Assembly (NCBI RefSeq): GCF_014529535.1
Contig: NW_023503493.1
Coordinates: 9,394,001-9,458,000 of the forward strand
Source of the DNA: Bradysia coprophila
Taxonomy: Eukaryota; Arthropoda; Insecta; Diptera; Sciaridae
DNA length: 64,000 nucleotides
Direction: 5' to 3'
Shown: positions 44,991 to 56,032 of the stretch, piece after piece
Position numbering within the stretch: the first letter of the stretch is position 1
Layout of the letters: every line of letters starts with the position of its first letter
The notes under the pieces: model-generated
Databases searched by the model: none
What the model saw: only the letters and a program-made list of their open reading frames with translations
What the model was told of the DNA's origin: nothing
Position numbers and translations under genes: made by a program

Positions 44991-45250
44991 CTCTATCTGC
45001 CACCATTCAAGAAATATCTCCAAAACCCCAATTGACACACCCATTTCCAACTTTCGACATTTTTCACATATGCCCCTCTGTTCTACTCGTAAAACTCTGA
45101 GACTTTGCCGAAGAAAGTAACTCTCTATCTGTCACCATTCAAAAAATACCTCTAAAAACATAATTGACCCACCCATTTCCAACTTTCGACATTTTTCACA
45201 TATGCCCCTCTGTTCTACTCGTAAAACTCTGAGACTTTGCCGAAGAAAGT
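44985..45250. repeat. ~133-bp tandem duplication
   Basis: Two adjacent copies from AATTCTCTATCTGCCACCATTC through TTTGCCGAAGAAAGTAA, shortened here to their ends, about 90% alike. The sequence continues into unique DNA ending near 45640 with GATAGATAGACAGATAGAAA, a tail reminiscent of the (GGAC)n stretch of the foldback element. Confidence 0.7.
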
Positions 45251-46830
45251 AATTCTCTATCTCTCATAACCCAAAAAATATTAGTCCTTTCATCCTACGC
45301 TCGAGTAGCTCAAAATTTGGTCACTCTAATCACTCTAGCTCAAACGAATCTGCCCCGATTTTTTAAATTATTTTTTTGTTCGAATCGTGTTACGAATACC
45401 TTTCATTTGATGGGTCACATGCCTCTGTCTAGGTTTCAATACAGCTAAGCTACAACCGAAAACGCGTTCCCGACCCTCGAAAACCTCACTCAGAAACCAC
45501 TTCGAGGCCAATAAAACAAAATTCTGGTTTTTCCTGGGGTAATGGCGTATCACATTTTCATTTTTATGCCCACCCTGAGGTTCCTGCAAAATTTCATGGA
45601 GATTGGCTGACTAGTTTCCGAGATCGACCGTCGATAGATAGACAGATAGAAACATACAGAGTAAGTTGAAAGATTTTGATTGTTTGGAAAACGTTAATTT
45701 GGTGCATTTTCTATCAAAATGACCAACTTCAAAACGATGAATCGAAAGTTTTCAGAGGAGCGAAGAGAGATACTCCTTAAATAAATTGCAAAATTTGCTC
45801 CAATCGTCAGGCTGCTAACAACAACCTGTGAGGCATTATCTACACGAGCAATATACCCCCCGGACAGACTTCATGAATATTGTAATCAATTTTAATCTCG
45901 TCGCCTTAATTTATGCATTTCATTTTAATAATAGAATGCTTTCCGAGAACTGACTCTGCATGACAGCATGGAGAAATGCAAGACTGTAAACTGGAGAAGG
46001 TCAAGCGGATTGTGATACGTATAGTATGTGACTCTATACAAAAGAATATCACCAAGTTGTCTTACAAATTCGTAATTGGGGAATTATATTGTATGGAAAT
46101 GGTGCGTTCGGTACGCTGGAGTGGCGTTTATATTGATTTTCGGTTACATTATGACGTTACATACCCACTTTAAACTTTAGGGAGGTCACGCAGATCGCCA
46201 TTTTCTAAGGCTTTTATGCGTATTATACTTACGGCGAGCCAATCAATCTCTGCAACTGCTCATCGTGGAAACAAAATAGATCATTGTCAATGTCGTTTGA
46301 GATGTCAAGTGAGCTGTCATTTTCACAAAGCTATTCACAATGATACGAAATTCTATATGGAGCTGTCATTGTTTGAGGTTAGCTTTGTAAAATTGACAAC
46401 TAATTTGACACTATTTTGAGAGAAGAAACGGAAGAAACCGTTATTTGACACTGATGATCTATTGTTGTTAAAATGTGGATCCAAGTGGAGCTGAAAAATA
46501 AATATTGGCGGGTGGGCTCGACAAGTTCAATTTTCGCCTTTTCAAATTGTGAAGCAATGGAAGAACCAAAAACTGTTAATGTAAACCAAGCTAGACTACA
46601 AAATTAGCCTGCGTAACATGACAGTGTACGAGGTGTACGATATGAGTGTGTGTAGCACGATCATCATCATTAACAGCTGATGTTGAAGTTTAGTTCTTTT
46701 CAAAACAAATCCGATTGCAGGTCCGTAAATTTGTGTTGTTCAAAATCGTTCACTGGATTTTATCCATAAGCAAACTAGTTATTGCACTCAAGAAGTTTTA
46801 ATACCATTCCATGTAAGTAAAGCTCACAAT
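45251..46830. other. Intergenic, no gene recognised
   Basis: The start is probably part of a dispersed repeat that ends in a GATA/GACA microsatellite (about 45630-45660). The remainder has only short unsupported open frames (45976-46173, 46216-46419). Confidence 0.45.
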
Positions 46831-46836
46831 TTTATT
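46831..46836 (-). terminator. Polyadenylation signal of the EFHC-type gene
   Basis: AATAAA on the minus strand 62 nt after the stop codon at 46898. Confidence 0.55.
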
Positions 46837-46897
46837 TCAATTGCCCCAAATGACCGAAAGAAAATGCACTCATTAAACTGTGTAACCGCGAGACCGG

Positions 46898-49540
46898 TCA
46901 GTCATGTTTTCCTGGCTCTTCAGCAAAATGAACATTCTTGTTGAGGTGACGCGGTAATTTTGGAAATTCATCATGACAGTTTGATGGCCCCACCGTTTCT
47001 GTTTTAATTTCGTTTTCTACCAGTTGATAGGGACGAGATGCATCTTTGTCCTTACTCTTGTCGAATGGTTCTTGAAACGGCTGTTCATCCGGGAAATAGT
47101 GAATGTTCTCAAGACGATCATTTAAGTCGGGTGTCTTTTCGCCTGATGAACGGTTAAGGGTGTCGTCTTTACAGATACCAGTCTATATGCACAGGGAATG
47201 GAGAGTAGAATCTGATCAATGATTTCACACACAATCTTCAAACTCACGTCCTCTTTCAAATAACCGTTCCGTAGCAGAAAGTCTCGAACGCCGGCTATAG
47301 CATTGCCAGAAAATAGTTCCGGGTTTTCTTTCATATAGCGGTAGACGTACAGATCAGCACTAATAATTTTGAATCGATGGCTATGTATCGTCAGCATCGC
47401 ACCTACCGAATCAATAAATTTGGTTACTGTCCCAGCGATCATTCTAATCACCAATTACCAATGTAAAAATCCTTGGCCGTGTAGTATTCCGGTGCATTTA
47501 AGTCACAACCAGGCTTCACAACCAATTTCCTTGACAAAAACTTTCCGCCTTGAATGCCCGAATTCCGAATCGGCGGTTCGTTCAGCGAAAGCGTTCCATC
47601 GGCTAATGAATACTTCAAAACGAAATGTCGCATTTTGTCTTCCGGATGTGCGGTGTCAAAGACACAACCGAATCGTAAGTACTTGTTGGCATTCACCAAG
47701 TATCGAATTATGTCCTTCTTCGGTGTTTTCGGATGTAGATTCAGACATGATGTTCTCGAGTCTTCGGGAGTACCGAAGCCAAGGTATTCGGGAAGGGGCT
47801 GTGTGTCAATTGGATGTAAATTGAGAGAGCTTAGGTTAACGGCGAAGTTTCTTACCCGTTTCGGTAGTGGCTTCTTCGGAAACTCAACCTTGAGCTTACT
47901 ATTCTGTGAAGACTTTAAGACATTCGCGTAATATTTTCGTGTGAATGGATCGCAGTCGAGTAGAAGAAACCTACGTCCGTACACGTAAATAGTGTTACCA
48001 ATACGAAAATCCGTCGGTTGATAATATTCGGTCACCTCATTATCGGTTACCTCCAGGCATGCAGGATACGATGCTGTTAAAAAAGTGAATCATCAGAACG
48101 ATTTACGTTCCCCGATAGGAAAAACAGCAAAAGATGTTGCCGGTTGGTAGTAATGTCTGGATCGAATACTATTCACCTGGTTGTCGTTTCCAATCTCTTG
48201 GTAGTTTGGTTCGTTTCATGAACATAGGGAAATGGTCTCGTCCCTCCTGATTTTCCTTCAGCTCTTTGATGGCTACAGTATCATCTTCCAGATAGTAGTA
48301 CATTTTGTAGGTAATGCATTCGCCATGTGGGCGATCGGATTCATCAAGAACACAGTCGAACCTAGCCAACGAAAGCAGTTTCGTTTAGAGGTGATATCAT
48401 AGAATATGACCCCTCTAAAGAAATGAACAGAAAAGAGGCACGTCTTGCCGCTAGCTTAAATTATCGATAAAAGAGAGGGGCGGGAAAATGTTTTGTTTTC
48501 GTCTCACTTAGAGTCTGTGAAATGATTCTAGTTTTCTTAAGGATTGGGAGTACTAGCTTCCAATAACTTACGATAAAACCTTTCCTTGGAATTCTAGATA
48601 CCGTCGAAGTTTGTCGTCAGTGGTTGGTGTCTGCATTGTATATGGTCTGGTCGCCGTTTTTCTTTGAATTTTCAAAATTTTACTAAAATTTCTGACATTC
48701 CAATATGGTCACAATATACTTATCCAGTTCCACAGAATCGACAGGAGAACATTCCGAGTCATTGAGTTCCACTCCTTGGGCTATCATAAAGTCCTGTGAA
48801 AGAGTTCAAGCCGTTCACAAAAAATGTCACGAGTGTTCGCATCGAAATACTGCACCAACCCTAGTAAATTCGTCACAGTCCGTTATGTGGTAAACAATTC
48901 CAAACAAATCGATATCGATTCCAATATTCAAATCCTTCCAATAATAATACTCTCCGTTGATGTTCTTCGGAATTTTACCCCGTCTTACCAGACGACCTTG
49001 TGGAAATCCACAGTTCTAACGATTCATTTTTGAGGGTTAAAACAGAAAACTGGTCAATCAGATTCGTAGTAAAATTACCTCGACCTTCGGTTCAATCACA
49101 GTCATGGTATCGTCATCCATGAAATACATGATATTCACAAGTCGAATGCGATAATGTTCCAGTCCCGATTCAGGGACGGATTGTTTGAAAAATGCTTTGA
49201 ATGTGAGTTTGACTTTGTCGTAGCGCACGAAATGCGGTCTGAACGGTTCCACTGGAGCCTGTTTAACTCGTCCGTACGTGAAAACAGCATCGTACCTTTG
49301 AACGAAACAATTTATCAATTTTACTCGAATTACTCGAAAATGTGGACGAACGCACAATGTAGCGTCATTTTTCCGAATATAAGCGATTGAGTCTTCGTTT
49401 AGCACATCTTTACCGATTCCCAGCGGCGGGGCTCTGGGGATTCGATAACCGTTCACTAAGTCTAACGAATGAGCGACGTGATGATTCAGTTTTAGTCGAT
49501 TTTTGAAATCGAGACCAGGTAATTTTGGTAGTCCTTCCAT
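46898..49540 (-). CDS. EFHC1/EFHC2-type ciliary protein with three DM10 domains, 678 residues
   Basis: Eight exons: 49540-49079, 49015-48860, 48793-48720, 48661-48572, 48361-48177, 48073-47459, 47402-47193 and 47142-46898. They join to 2037 nt with all phases matching; most introns are 50-105 nt, one is 210. The protein starts MEGLPKLPGLDF, the conserved EFHC N terminus, and has DM10 domains at about residues 82-206 (VFTYGRVKQAPVEPFRPHFV ... HITDCDEFTR), 255-370 and 450-560 (LRFGCVFDTA). EFHC proteins are microtubule inner proteins of doublet microtubules in cilia and flagella; in insects expression in testis and ciliated sensory neurons is expected. The C-terminal tail is short and I see no EF-hand. 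The last intron has a weak GTGCAT donor, so the final 81 residues are less certain. Confidence 0.88.
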
Positions 49541-51017
49541 TTTCCGCTTTGTTTATTCGAGCTGCACAGAAAACAGAAACCGATTTGCCTCAAACATTTA
49601 GTGATTTAAAATGAATGACTGTTACTATCCATCGATTTATTACGTTGCTATGTTACAGAAATAAATGTAAAAAAATTTACTTTTCATGTCCAGCAGAATT
49701 TGATATATCCAAATAGCTGTATAAACGAAATCTCAGTGTTTAGAGGCATACTGTAGAAGAATTTTTTGCTAAAAATAATGTTTTTTAATGATAAAAATTG
49801 TGAATGCGTATTTTGGCGAAAAAAACATTTTTGTCATTTTCATAAAATACATGAAAATGTATGGAAAAATGACTTCAAAGTGGTCGCAAAAAAAATTCTC
49901 CCAGCCGTTTTTCTTATTATTGCTATTTTTGTAACCAGTCTACCTCCCCCTATTGAATTAGCAAAAAAAATCCGATGTGGTGCGACACTTCCATTTAAAG
50001 TTGGTTAAGGCACACCGTGAAAGGGATTACTTCCTTATGGCTGGTATTCAATACAGAAAGATTATTACAGCAAGACTATTCAACAACCAAAAAGTTACTG
50101 CCAAAAAGTCTGCCAAAAAAGATACCGCCAAATCGCTTATTATCGACTTTCTGTATAGAGACGATAGAATATGCACTTCATGTACAGAGACGATAGAATT
50201 TGCACTTCCTGTATAGAGACGATAGAATTTGGTTTTTGGCCTTATGAAGAAACGGTGACTTCCCGAAGAATCAATGAGAAGAAATGGTGAGTTCCTGAAA
50301 AAACGATTAGAAACTTCCGTCGCCGTTTCTTCAGGAACTTGTTATTTCTTATGAATTCACCGTTTCTTCTCGTCGTTTCTTCAGGAAGTCATCGTTTCAC
50401 AGAAAGTCACCGCTTTTTACATAAAACGGCGACATCCTGAAGAAACTGTGACTTTCTGAAGAAACGACGAGAAGAAACGGCGAGTTCCTGAAGAAACGGT
50501 GACTTCCTGAAGAAACAGCGACTTCCTGAAGAAACAACGACTACTCGCCGTTTCTTCAGGAAGTCGCCGATACTCATGTCGTCGAAATTGCAGGACAATC
50601 AATGAAATTGAAAAATAAAATTTTTGTTGATGGATCACGTCCATCCCGTGACTGATAGTTCAAAATTCAAAACGAAAATTTTACTGTTCAATTGCTTACT
50701 TAATTTGGCTCTAATGTCTCAATTTTTACCTCAATTTGAATTTTCTACGATGCACCGTTACCTAGATATATACTAGCTCTCTCTCGTTCCAGTCCTTCTA
50801 GAGCTAGGTAACAAAGATCTGGAAACAAATGTTTTTCGTGTCGGGTAACAAAGCAATTTGGTATATGTTTCAAGCCGTGGGTCGCCGGTCTATGAGCGAT
50901 GCAGTTGTGACTTAAGTAACTTCAACTACGTTCATTGATCGATACTCAAAATTTTCACTAAATCTACTTCCGGTTTATGGTCTAAATTTACCTTTCATTC
51001 TTCTTATGTTTTACAGA
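49541..51017. other. Intergenic region between two divergent genes
   Basis: Holds the promoters of the minus-strand EFHC-type gene and the plus-strand pseudouridine glycosidase gene. Short open frames at 49766-50216 have no support. TTTTACAG directly before the ATG at 51018 suggests that the glycosidase gene has an upstream non-coding exon. Confidence 0.45.
50235..50580. repeat. Minisatellite of GAAGAAACGGTGACTTCCT units in both orientations
   Basis: Units resembling GAAGAAACGGTGACTTCCTG and their complements CAGGAAGTCACCGTTTCTTC alternate, so the block can form several hairpins. Open frames at 50407-50644 minus read this repeat only. Confidence 0.8.
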
Positions 51018-52997
51018 ATGTTCCGTTCATTCAGACGATTCCACTCTTCTAGTAGACGTTATTTATCCAGCTACAGGTATGTTTATATGTTGACGATCAA
51101 TTTGCGTAGGAGAAATTGATCTTCGCTGTGGAAGATAGTCACACTTTGAAAAAGAAAATTGGATGCCAATTGGTTTTCGAGTCAACCAAATCGTTGTTGA
51201 AATTCTGAACTTCTCTGTCACAGTTCCCTCATCGACATAAAACCAAATATTCTCACAGCACTAAGATCTCATCGTCCGGTGGTAGCTCTTGAATCGACCA
51301 TAATCACACATGGCATGCCATATCCCCACAATTTGGAAACTGCAGCCGAAGTCGAAGAAATTATTCGACAAGAGGTTTGTGATGAACAGAGAGGCTCTAA
51401 ACCGAAAATTTTCATTAAAAACGGACCACAAATAGAATGCCATTCCAGCAACTATCGCAATTTTAAACGGTCGTATCAAAGTGGGATTGTCACCGGAAGA
51501 ATTGGTTGTATTGGCTCGACCCGATAATCAGCAATCCGTTAAGGTTTCCCGACGTGATATGGCATACGTTGTTAGTAATCAGATGAATGGTGGCACGACC
51601 GTGGCTGGAACGTTAATTATAGCAAACATGGTCGGAATAAACGTTTTTGCCACTGGTGGCATAGGTAATAATCCCAGCCATACAAAGCAATCCGAATGTA
51701 AGTCACTAAAAAGATATTTTTGAAGGTGGTGTACATCGAGATGGCAACGTTACCATGGATGTCTCAGCAGATTTGGTAGAATTGGGAAGAAATCCGGTAG
51801 CTGTGGTTGCAAGTGGTGTAAAATCAATCTTAGACATTCCGAAAACATTGGAGTTCTTAGTAAGAGTTCAGTTTACTATGGCGAATTCAATAAAAACGCT
51901 GGATTTTACTTTAGGAAACTCAGGGCGTGTGTGTGGCGTCGTACCAAAGTAGCAATAAAGATTTTCCAGCATTTTATACCAGAAAAAGTGGATCAACAGC
52001 ACCGTACAATTTTGCCAGCCCATCGGAAGCAGCAGAAGTTATAAATGGTAATCTGAATTTGGGCCTACGTTCCGGTATATTGATTGCAGCGCCAGTGCCC
52101 GAGGAGTGGGCTATGAATGGTATACTTTGAGCGTTTCCGGTGTTGGTTTAGAAATATAAATGGATTCATTTGACAGAAGATGAAATCAACCTGGCAATCA
52201 AAAATGCTCTTGAACTCGCAGAAACCAATGACATTCGTGGAAAAGAAATCACACCATTCCTGCTCAGCAAAATTGCAGAAATTACCAAAGGACGCAGCCT
52301 TGATACAAGTAATTTTTTGAAGTTAATAGTACAATAGACTTAACAAGAGTCGTATGTCGTATATTGATAGTGACTCAATAAGAGGGATGACAATATTAGA
52401 GTCTTAGAAACGAAAATCATGAAATATTCCGAGTAGCAACTGGAAACTCGTTGAAACAGTTAAGAGAGAGCAATTTTTTGGAAGAACAGGAAAATCAGAA
52501 ATGATACCTTTAAACTACCACAACCTATCAAATCCTCAGACATTCTAATGACAGATTATATGAGCAACTACCCTGTTATGAATCTAGCGTTTCAGCAACA
52601 ATTTTGTTGCTAAAATTTACGTCACAAGTGAATTTGGTCACAAGATTCGCTCCTCAAACCATTTTCCTTGACCCAATTTCAATTCTCTTTCACAGACATA
52701 GCCCTGATAAAAAACAACGCCAAAATTGCAGCTCAAATAGCCGTCGAATTGGCCAAATTGAAAGCATCAACGCAGCCGGAAAAGAAATGTGAAATAAAAT
52801 CGAGCGCCGGCAATGACTTTGTAGTGAGCGATAGATCAAATAAAGTCCCGGTTAGTAAATGAAATCCATAAATCTTTTGATTTTACACGGAACGAATAAA
52901 CTGACGCAAAATCTAAAACCATTTTGACATAAATCAGGTTGTGGTTGGGGCGTCAGTTATCGATTTGTCTTACACGATTGCCGATGACGATTTAAAG
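51018..52997 (+). CDS. Pseudouridine-5'-phosphate glycosidase (PsuG/IndA family), probably mitochondrial; 3' end not found
   Basis: Eight exons: 51018-51076, 51224-51374, 51436-51664, 51726-51859, 51915-52119, 52177-52308, 52696-52850 and 52938-52997. They join in frame to 375 residues. The family converts pseudouridine 5'-phosphate to uracil and ribose 5-phosphate. The residues matching E. coli PsuG Glu31, Lys93 and Lys166 are Glu43 ([12 protein letters not shown]), Lys106 (KVSRRD) and Lys179 (GVKSILDIP), with 63- and 73-residue spacing as expected; GGTTV and TGGIGGVHR are also present. The N terminus, [18 protein letters not shown], is an Arg/Ser-rich presumed mitochondrial leader. Exon 8 ([20 protein letters not shown]) is the first strand of a PfkB kinase, the usual C-terminal partner, and ends at a good GTAAGT donor. 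No further PfkB exon is recognised up to 64000, so the rest is either beyond a long intron or lost. Confidence 0.86.
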
Positions 52998-53731
52998 GTA
53001 AGTGAAACGTAATGGTAGGATAATTGCATGCTGCAGGAGGTGATCAAAAATGGCATCGTTGGACTCATGACTGCGAAAAAGCAATTATTCTTTCAAAGAC
53101 CCCAAACATTTCAGGTGTTCGGATCTATTACTTCATTTGGTCTGTCTGCAAGAGATGGATTTCAAATCTTTTACTTCATTTTTTCGACATGAGTTTTGCT
53201 ATATAAGATCAAATGAGTCAGAGATTGTCGCGTATTCTTGAATTTGTTATCGATAACAGATGAAGGTACATAACAGGGTTTTACGCTATGGTAACGTTAC
53301 TATAATATTCCGACAACATTATGAGTAATGAGGGATTCGAAAACTTTTTTTTCTTGTAAAAGTCTCAACAAATTGTGGTTAGAGATGTAAAATTGCTAAT
53401 AACAGCCCCCAGCCACAGGCGTCTTTGAAAACACCTGCTTTGCGTTTTGTTTGTTTTTTTTTTGAGTCTTCACTCAATCTAGACCACTGGCCTAACGTGA
53501 CTATTGAACCACACCTCAAGCTATGCAAATACTTTCTGAGGAAAATTAGGCGCACAGCTAATATGAACCATTCAGTGTGTAAGTCAATACAGTCACCAAG
53601 CACACCACTATCAAAATTATTAAGCTTGAGTGAACTTTAGGTTTGGTACCGCGATATAAAAACTTCATGTGGAATTTCTGGTCATGGGTCGACCTTTGTA
53701 AGAAAATATCTGAGTGTGAAGTCAGCTGAAG
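52998..53731. other. Region after the last recognised glycosidase exon
   Basis: A possible next exon starts after GCTGCAG near 53036 (GAGGTGATCAAAAATGGC...), but its translation does not resemble PfkB kinase in any frame. No other coding signal. Confidence 0.4.
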
Positions 53732-53851
53732 AAATCTGAGGACTAATAACATTTAGAGAAATCAGGTCAGATTTCAGGTATGACTGAGAAAATCCCAAAT
53801 ATACCTGAAATCTGACCAGATTTACATGAATTTTGATTAGTCTTCAGATTT
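53732..53851. mobile_element. Palindromic MITE-like repeat
   Basis: AAATCTGAGGACTAAT / ATTAGTCTTCAGATTT outside and AATCAGGTCAGATTTCAGGT / ACCTGAAATCTGACCAGATT inside. Confidence 0.65.
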
Positions 53852-54600
53852 TAGGTAAATTGAGGTCACCAAAAAAATTTAAGTTCACGTTCAGTTCTAG
53901 TCATATGTTCAGCTTCAGTTCTAGCCATATTCAAGTAATCTGAGCTTAGAACTTGTTCTCGAAGACAAGACTATTTTTGACACCACCGACCGGTGTAGTA
54001 AAGAGACTTTGGTTTTTTATTTTTAATTATTTTATTTTAATTGAAATATTTTTTTATAATTTTTCGTTTACATCTACATTACAATGTTTTATATTTTCTT
54101 TTATTTAATTGGGGGGGATTTAGATTTTTTTTTTGTTTTTAAGTTTCTCAAATTATTATTTTTTTCTTTTTTTAATAACAATTTTTGGGTTGAATATACT
54201 CTGAGTAAATATTTTGTTTTTTATTTTTATAATTTGTTTTTGTTTAGTTTTCTTATAGAATTTTTGTTGTGATCTGAAATCAGTTCATTTTCCCAACATT
54301 AATTAAAAAAAAAACAAAATTTCTAATATTTATGGATCACATATTGTTTCGGTTTTAATTTAATTAACAAAAATATTTTTAAAAAACATTTTTTTTTCAC
54401 CTTTTATAAATAGGAAAAAATTAAATTTTATTTTTACACGAAATCGAATCATTTCTGCGAATTTAATAACTCAACTCTATATTTACATCATTCGAAAATA
54501 CAAATTATATTTGTCGTAAAAATTATTTTTTGTTCATGAAAACGGGAGTTAAGAAACCCACTTCGACTTTCTCTGTTTTTTTTTTATTAAACGGAACCTT
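53852..54600. other. Very AT-rich intergenic DNA
   Basis: From about 54000 to 54600 the sequence is dominated by T and A runs. The 62-codon frame at 54084-54272 is Phe/Leu-rich low complexity and not a gene. Confidence 0.6.
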
Positions 54601-54608
54601 CCAGGATT

Positions 54609-54762
54609 CAGGCGCGGATCCACCTATGCGCGGTAATCGCGATCGCCCGGGTCAGAGGGTGATTTTTATATGGAATTTTTTCTAAAAAAGAAAAACCGCC
54701 CGGGTCAGAAAATTGTTGTCTTCTAACCGCCCGAGTCAGAACAAAAGCTGGATCCGCCCCTG
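54609..54762. mobile_element. hAT-type MITE with perfect 8-bp target duplication
   Basis: 154 bp, starting CAGGCGCGGATCCACC and ending AGCTGGATCCGCCCCTG. It is flanked by CCAGGATT at both sides (54601-54608 and 54763-54770). The interior has three CCGCCCGGGTCAGA-type repeats. Eight-base duplication and CAGG ends are diagnostic of hAT elements. It is GC-rich in AT-rich surroundings and looks young. Confidence 0.9.
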
Positions 54763-54770
54763 CCAGGATT

Positions 54771-55532
54771 GCACAAAAATTAACTCGTTTCGCAATCAAT
54801 TCAATTTGGCACAAAATTGCAAACTGCATACAAGTGAATTTTTAAATATTGCGCCAAAACTATTGGGAAACGAAACGGTTGGTTCAAATAATCACAAAAA
54901 ATATCAGAGATTGTGATCAAAATAATACCTTAACTTCACAGTAAATTCACCGATTTTATTTAGATTAGCTTTAAGTACAGTTTACTCAAAACTTTCATTG
55001 GATTTTCAATGTTTCAACGGCTTTCAACGGCCACCTCATTCACACTAGCTGAATGCGGATAAGTTTTTGGTTATGCGGGCACTAGCTTCTATGAATAATA
55101 GCGGTCCGATGAATCTCGAAATTAGTGGTTTAAGGACAGAGGAAAGCAAATGATCAGAACTGTTCCAAACTATTTTTTTTTGTTTTTAAGGGAATAGAAA
55201 CTGAACTTGGAAAAGTCGGATATTCCTCTACTTCCTCGAGTGGTTATCAAAGATTTTAGTAAGACAAAGAATTATAGGATCCTCATGCACTTTCTCACGT
55301 TGTAGACACGATTGTCAGATTTTTAAACAAAACAGAGTCAATAGAGTGTTATGATGAAAGAGAAGAAGATATTTTGACAAGTATTCCGAGGCAAGTTAAA
55401 CTAAACTGGTCTTCTGTCCTCTCGCTGTCAACGTACCACGTTGAAAAGAGAAGCAAATACTTTGACAAGTACCCCAAGGCAAGTTATAATAACTAGTCTT
55501 CGGTTTTCTCGCTCTGATCATAACAGTCTATA
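54771..55532. other. Intergenic with a local duplication
   Basis: TTTTGACAAGTATTCCGAGG (about 55371) and TTTGACAAGTACCCCAAGGC (about 55461) begin two ~90-bp related segments that both continue into a CTAGTCTTC / CTGGTCTTC block. No gene seen. Confidence 0.5.
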
Positions 55533-55817
55533 TACACGCACTAAACCAGAAGCTTGTGCCGAATCAGCAACAGCTGAACATAACCAGCTGATCTACAAAC
55601 ACACTTTACTTGTATAATATACAATCAAAACACATTCTAAACAACGAGTTAATTACAGTCACACGTGTTATGTGAACACATAGATGACCTGAACGTATAC
55701 ATATCCACTGTAGATTGCCTTTAAATTGTTTTCAATACAAAGGTATTGTCTTTTCCGACTATCTGGATATGTTCAGCTGTTGCTAATTCGGTACAAGCTC
55801 CTGGTTTAGTACGTGTA
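55533..55817. mobile_element. MITE with ~50-bp inverted ends
   Basis: Left TACACGCACTAAACCAGAAG followed by CTTGTGCCGAATCAGCAACA; right is the complement, ending GGTTTAGTACGTGTA. Interior unique, no open frame. Confidence 0.75.
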
Positions 55818-55860
55818 GGTTAAAACCGAATTTTGACGGTCCGAAAACAGCCGACCGTAA

Positions 55861-56032
55861 TAGGTTTGTTCCATGGTATACGGTAACAACGATTTTTGAC
55901 AAGACGAGAACGAACAAGAACATCCACAGAGCCATAACCTCAACGCTTTTACGAACAAACGGTCAACAATAGTATTAGTTATGGCTCTGTGGATGACACT
56001 TTGACAGTTCAAATAACCTTGGAACAAACCTA
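55861..56032. mobile_element. MITE with TAGGTTTGTTCCA ends and an inner hairpin
   Basis: Ends TAGGTTTGTTCCATGG / CCTTGGAACAAACCTA. Inside, CATCCACAGAGCCATAAC pairs with GTTATGGCTCTGTGGATG. It starts only 43 bp after the preceding MITE. Confidence 0.75.

Noticed and set aside
44593..45006. 137-codon Phe/Asn/Lys-rich frame
   Set aside because: Pure minisatellite translation.
51441..51448. Alternative acceptor CATTCCAG in the glycosidase gene
   Set aside because: Using it puts a stop codon five codons downstream and removes the conserved Ile-Pro-Ala; the acceptor at 51435 keeps the frame.
51279..51527. Single-exon reading of the glycosidase across 51375-51435
   Set aside because: Family alignment requires splicing out 61 nt (GTTTGT...AATAG) to restore the conserved IPATIAIL motif.
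53036..53220. Next exon of the glycosidase/kinase gene
   Set aside because: A CTGCAG acceptor exists, but no frame resembles a PfkB kinase.
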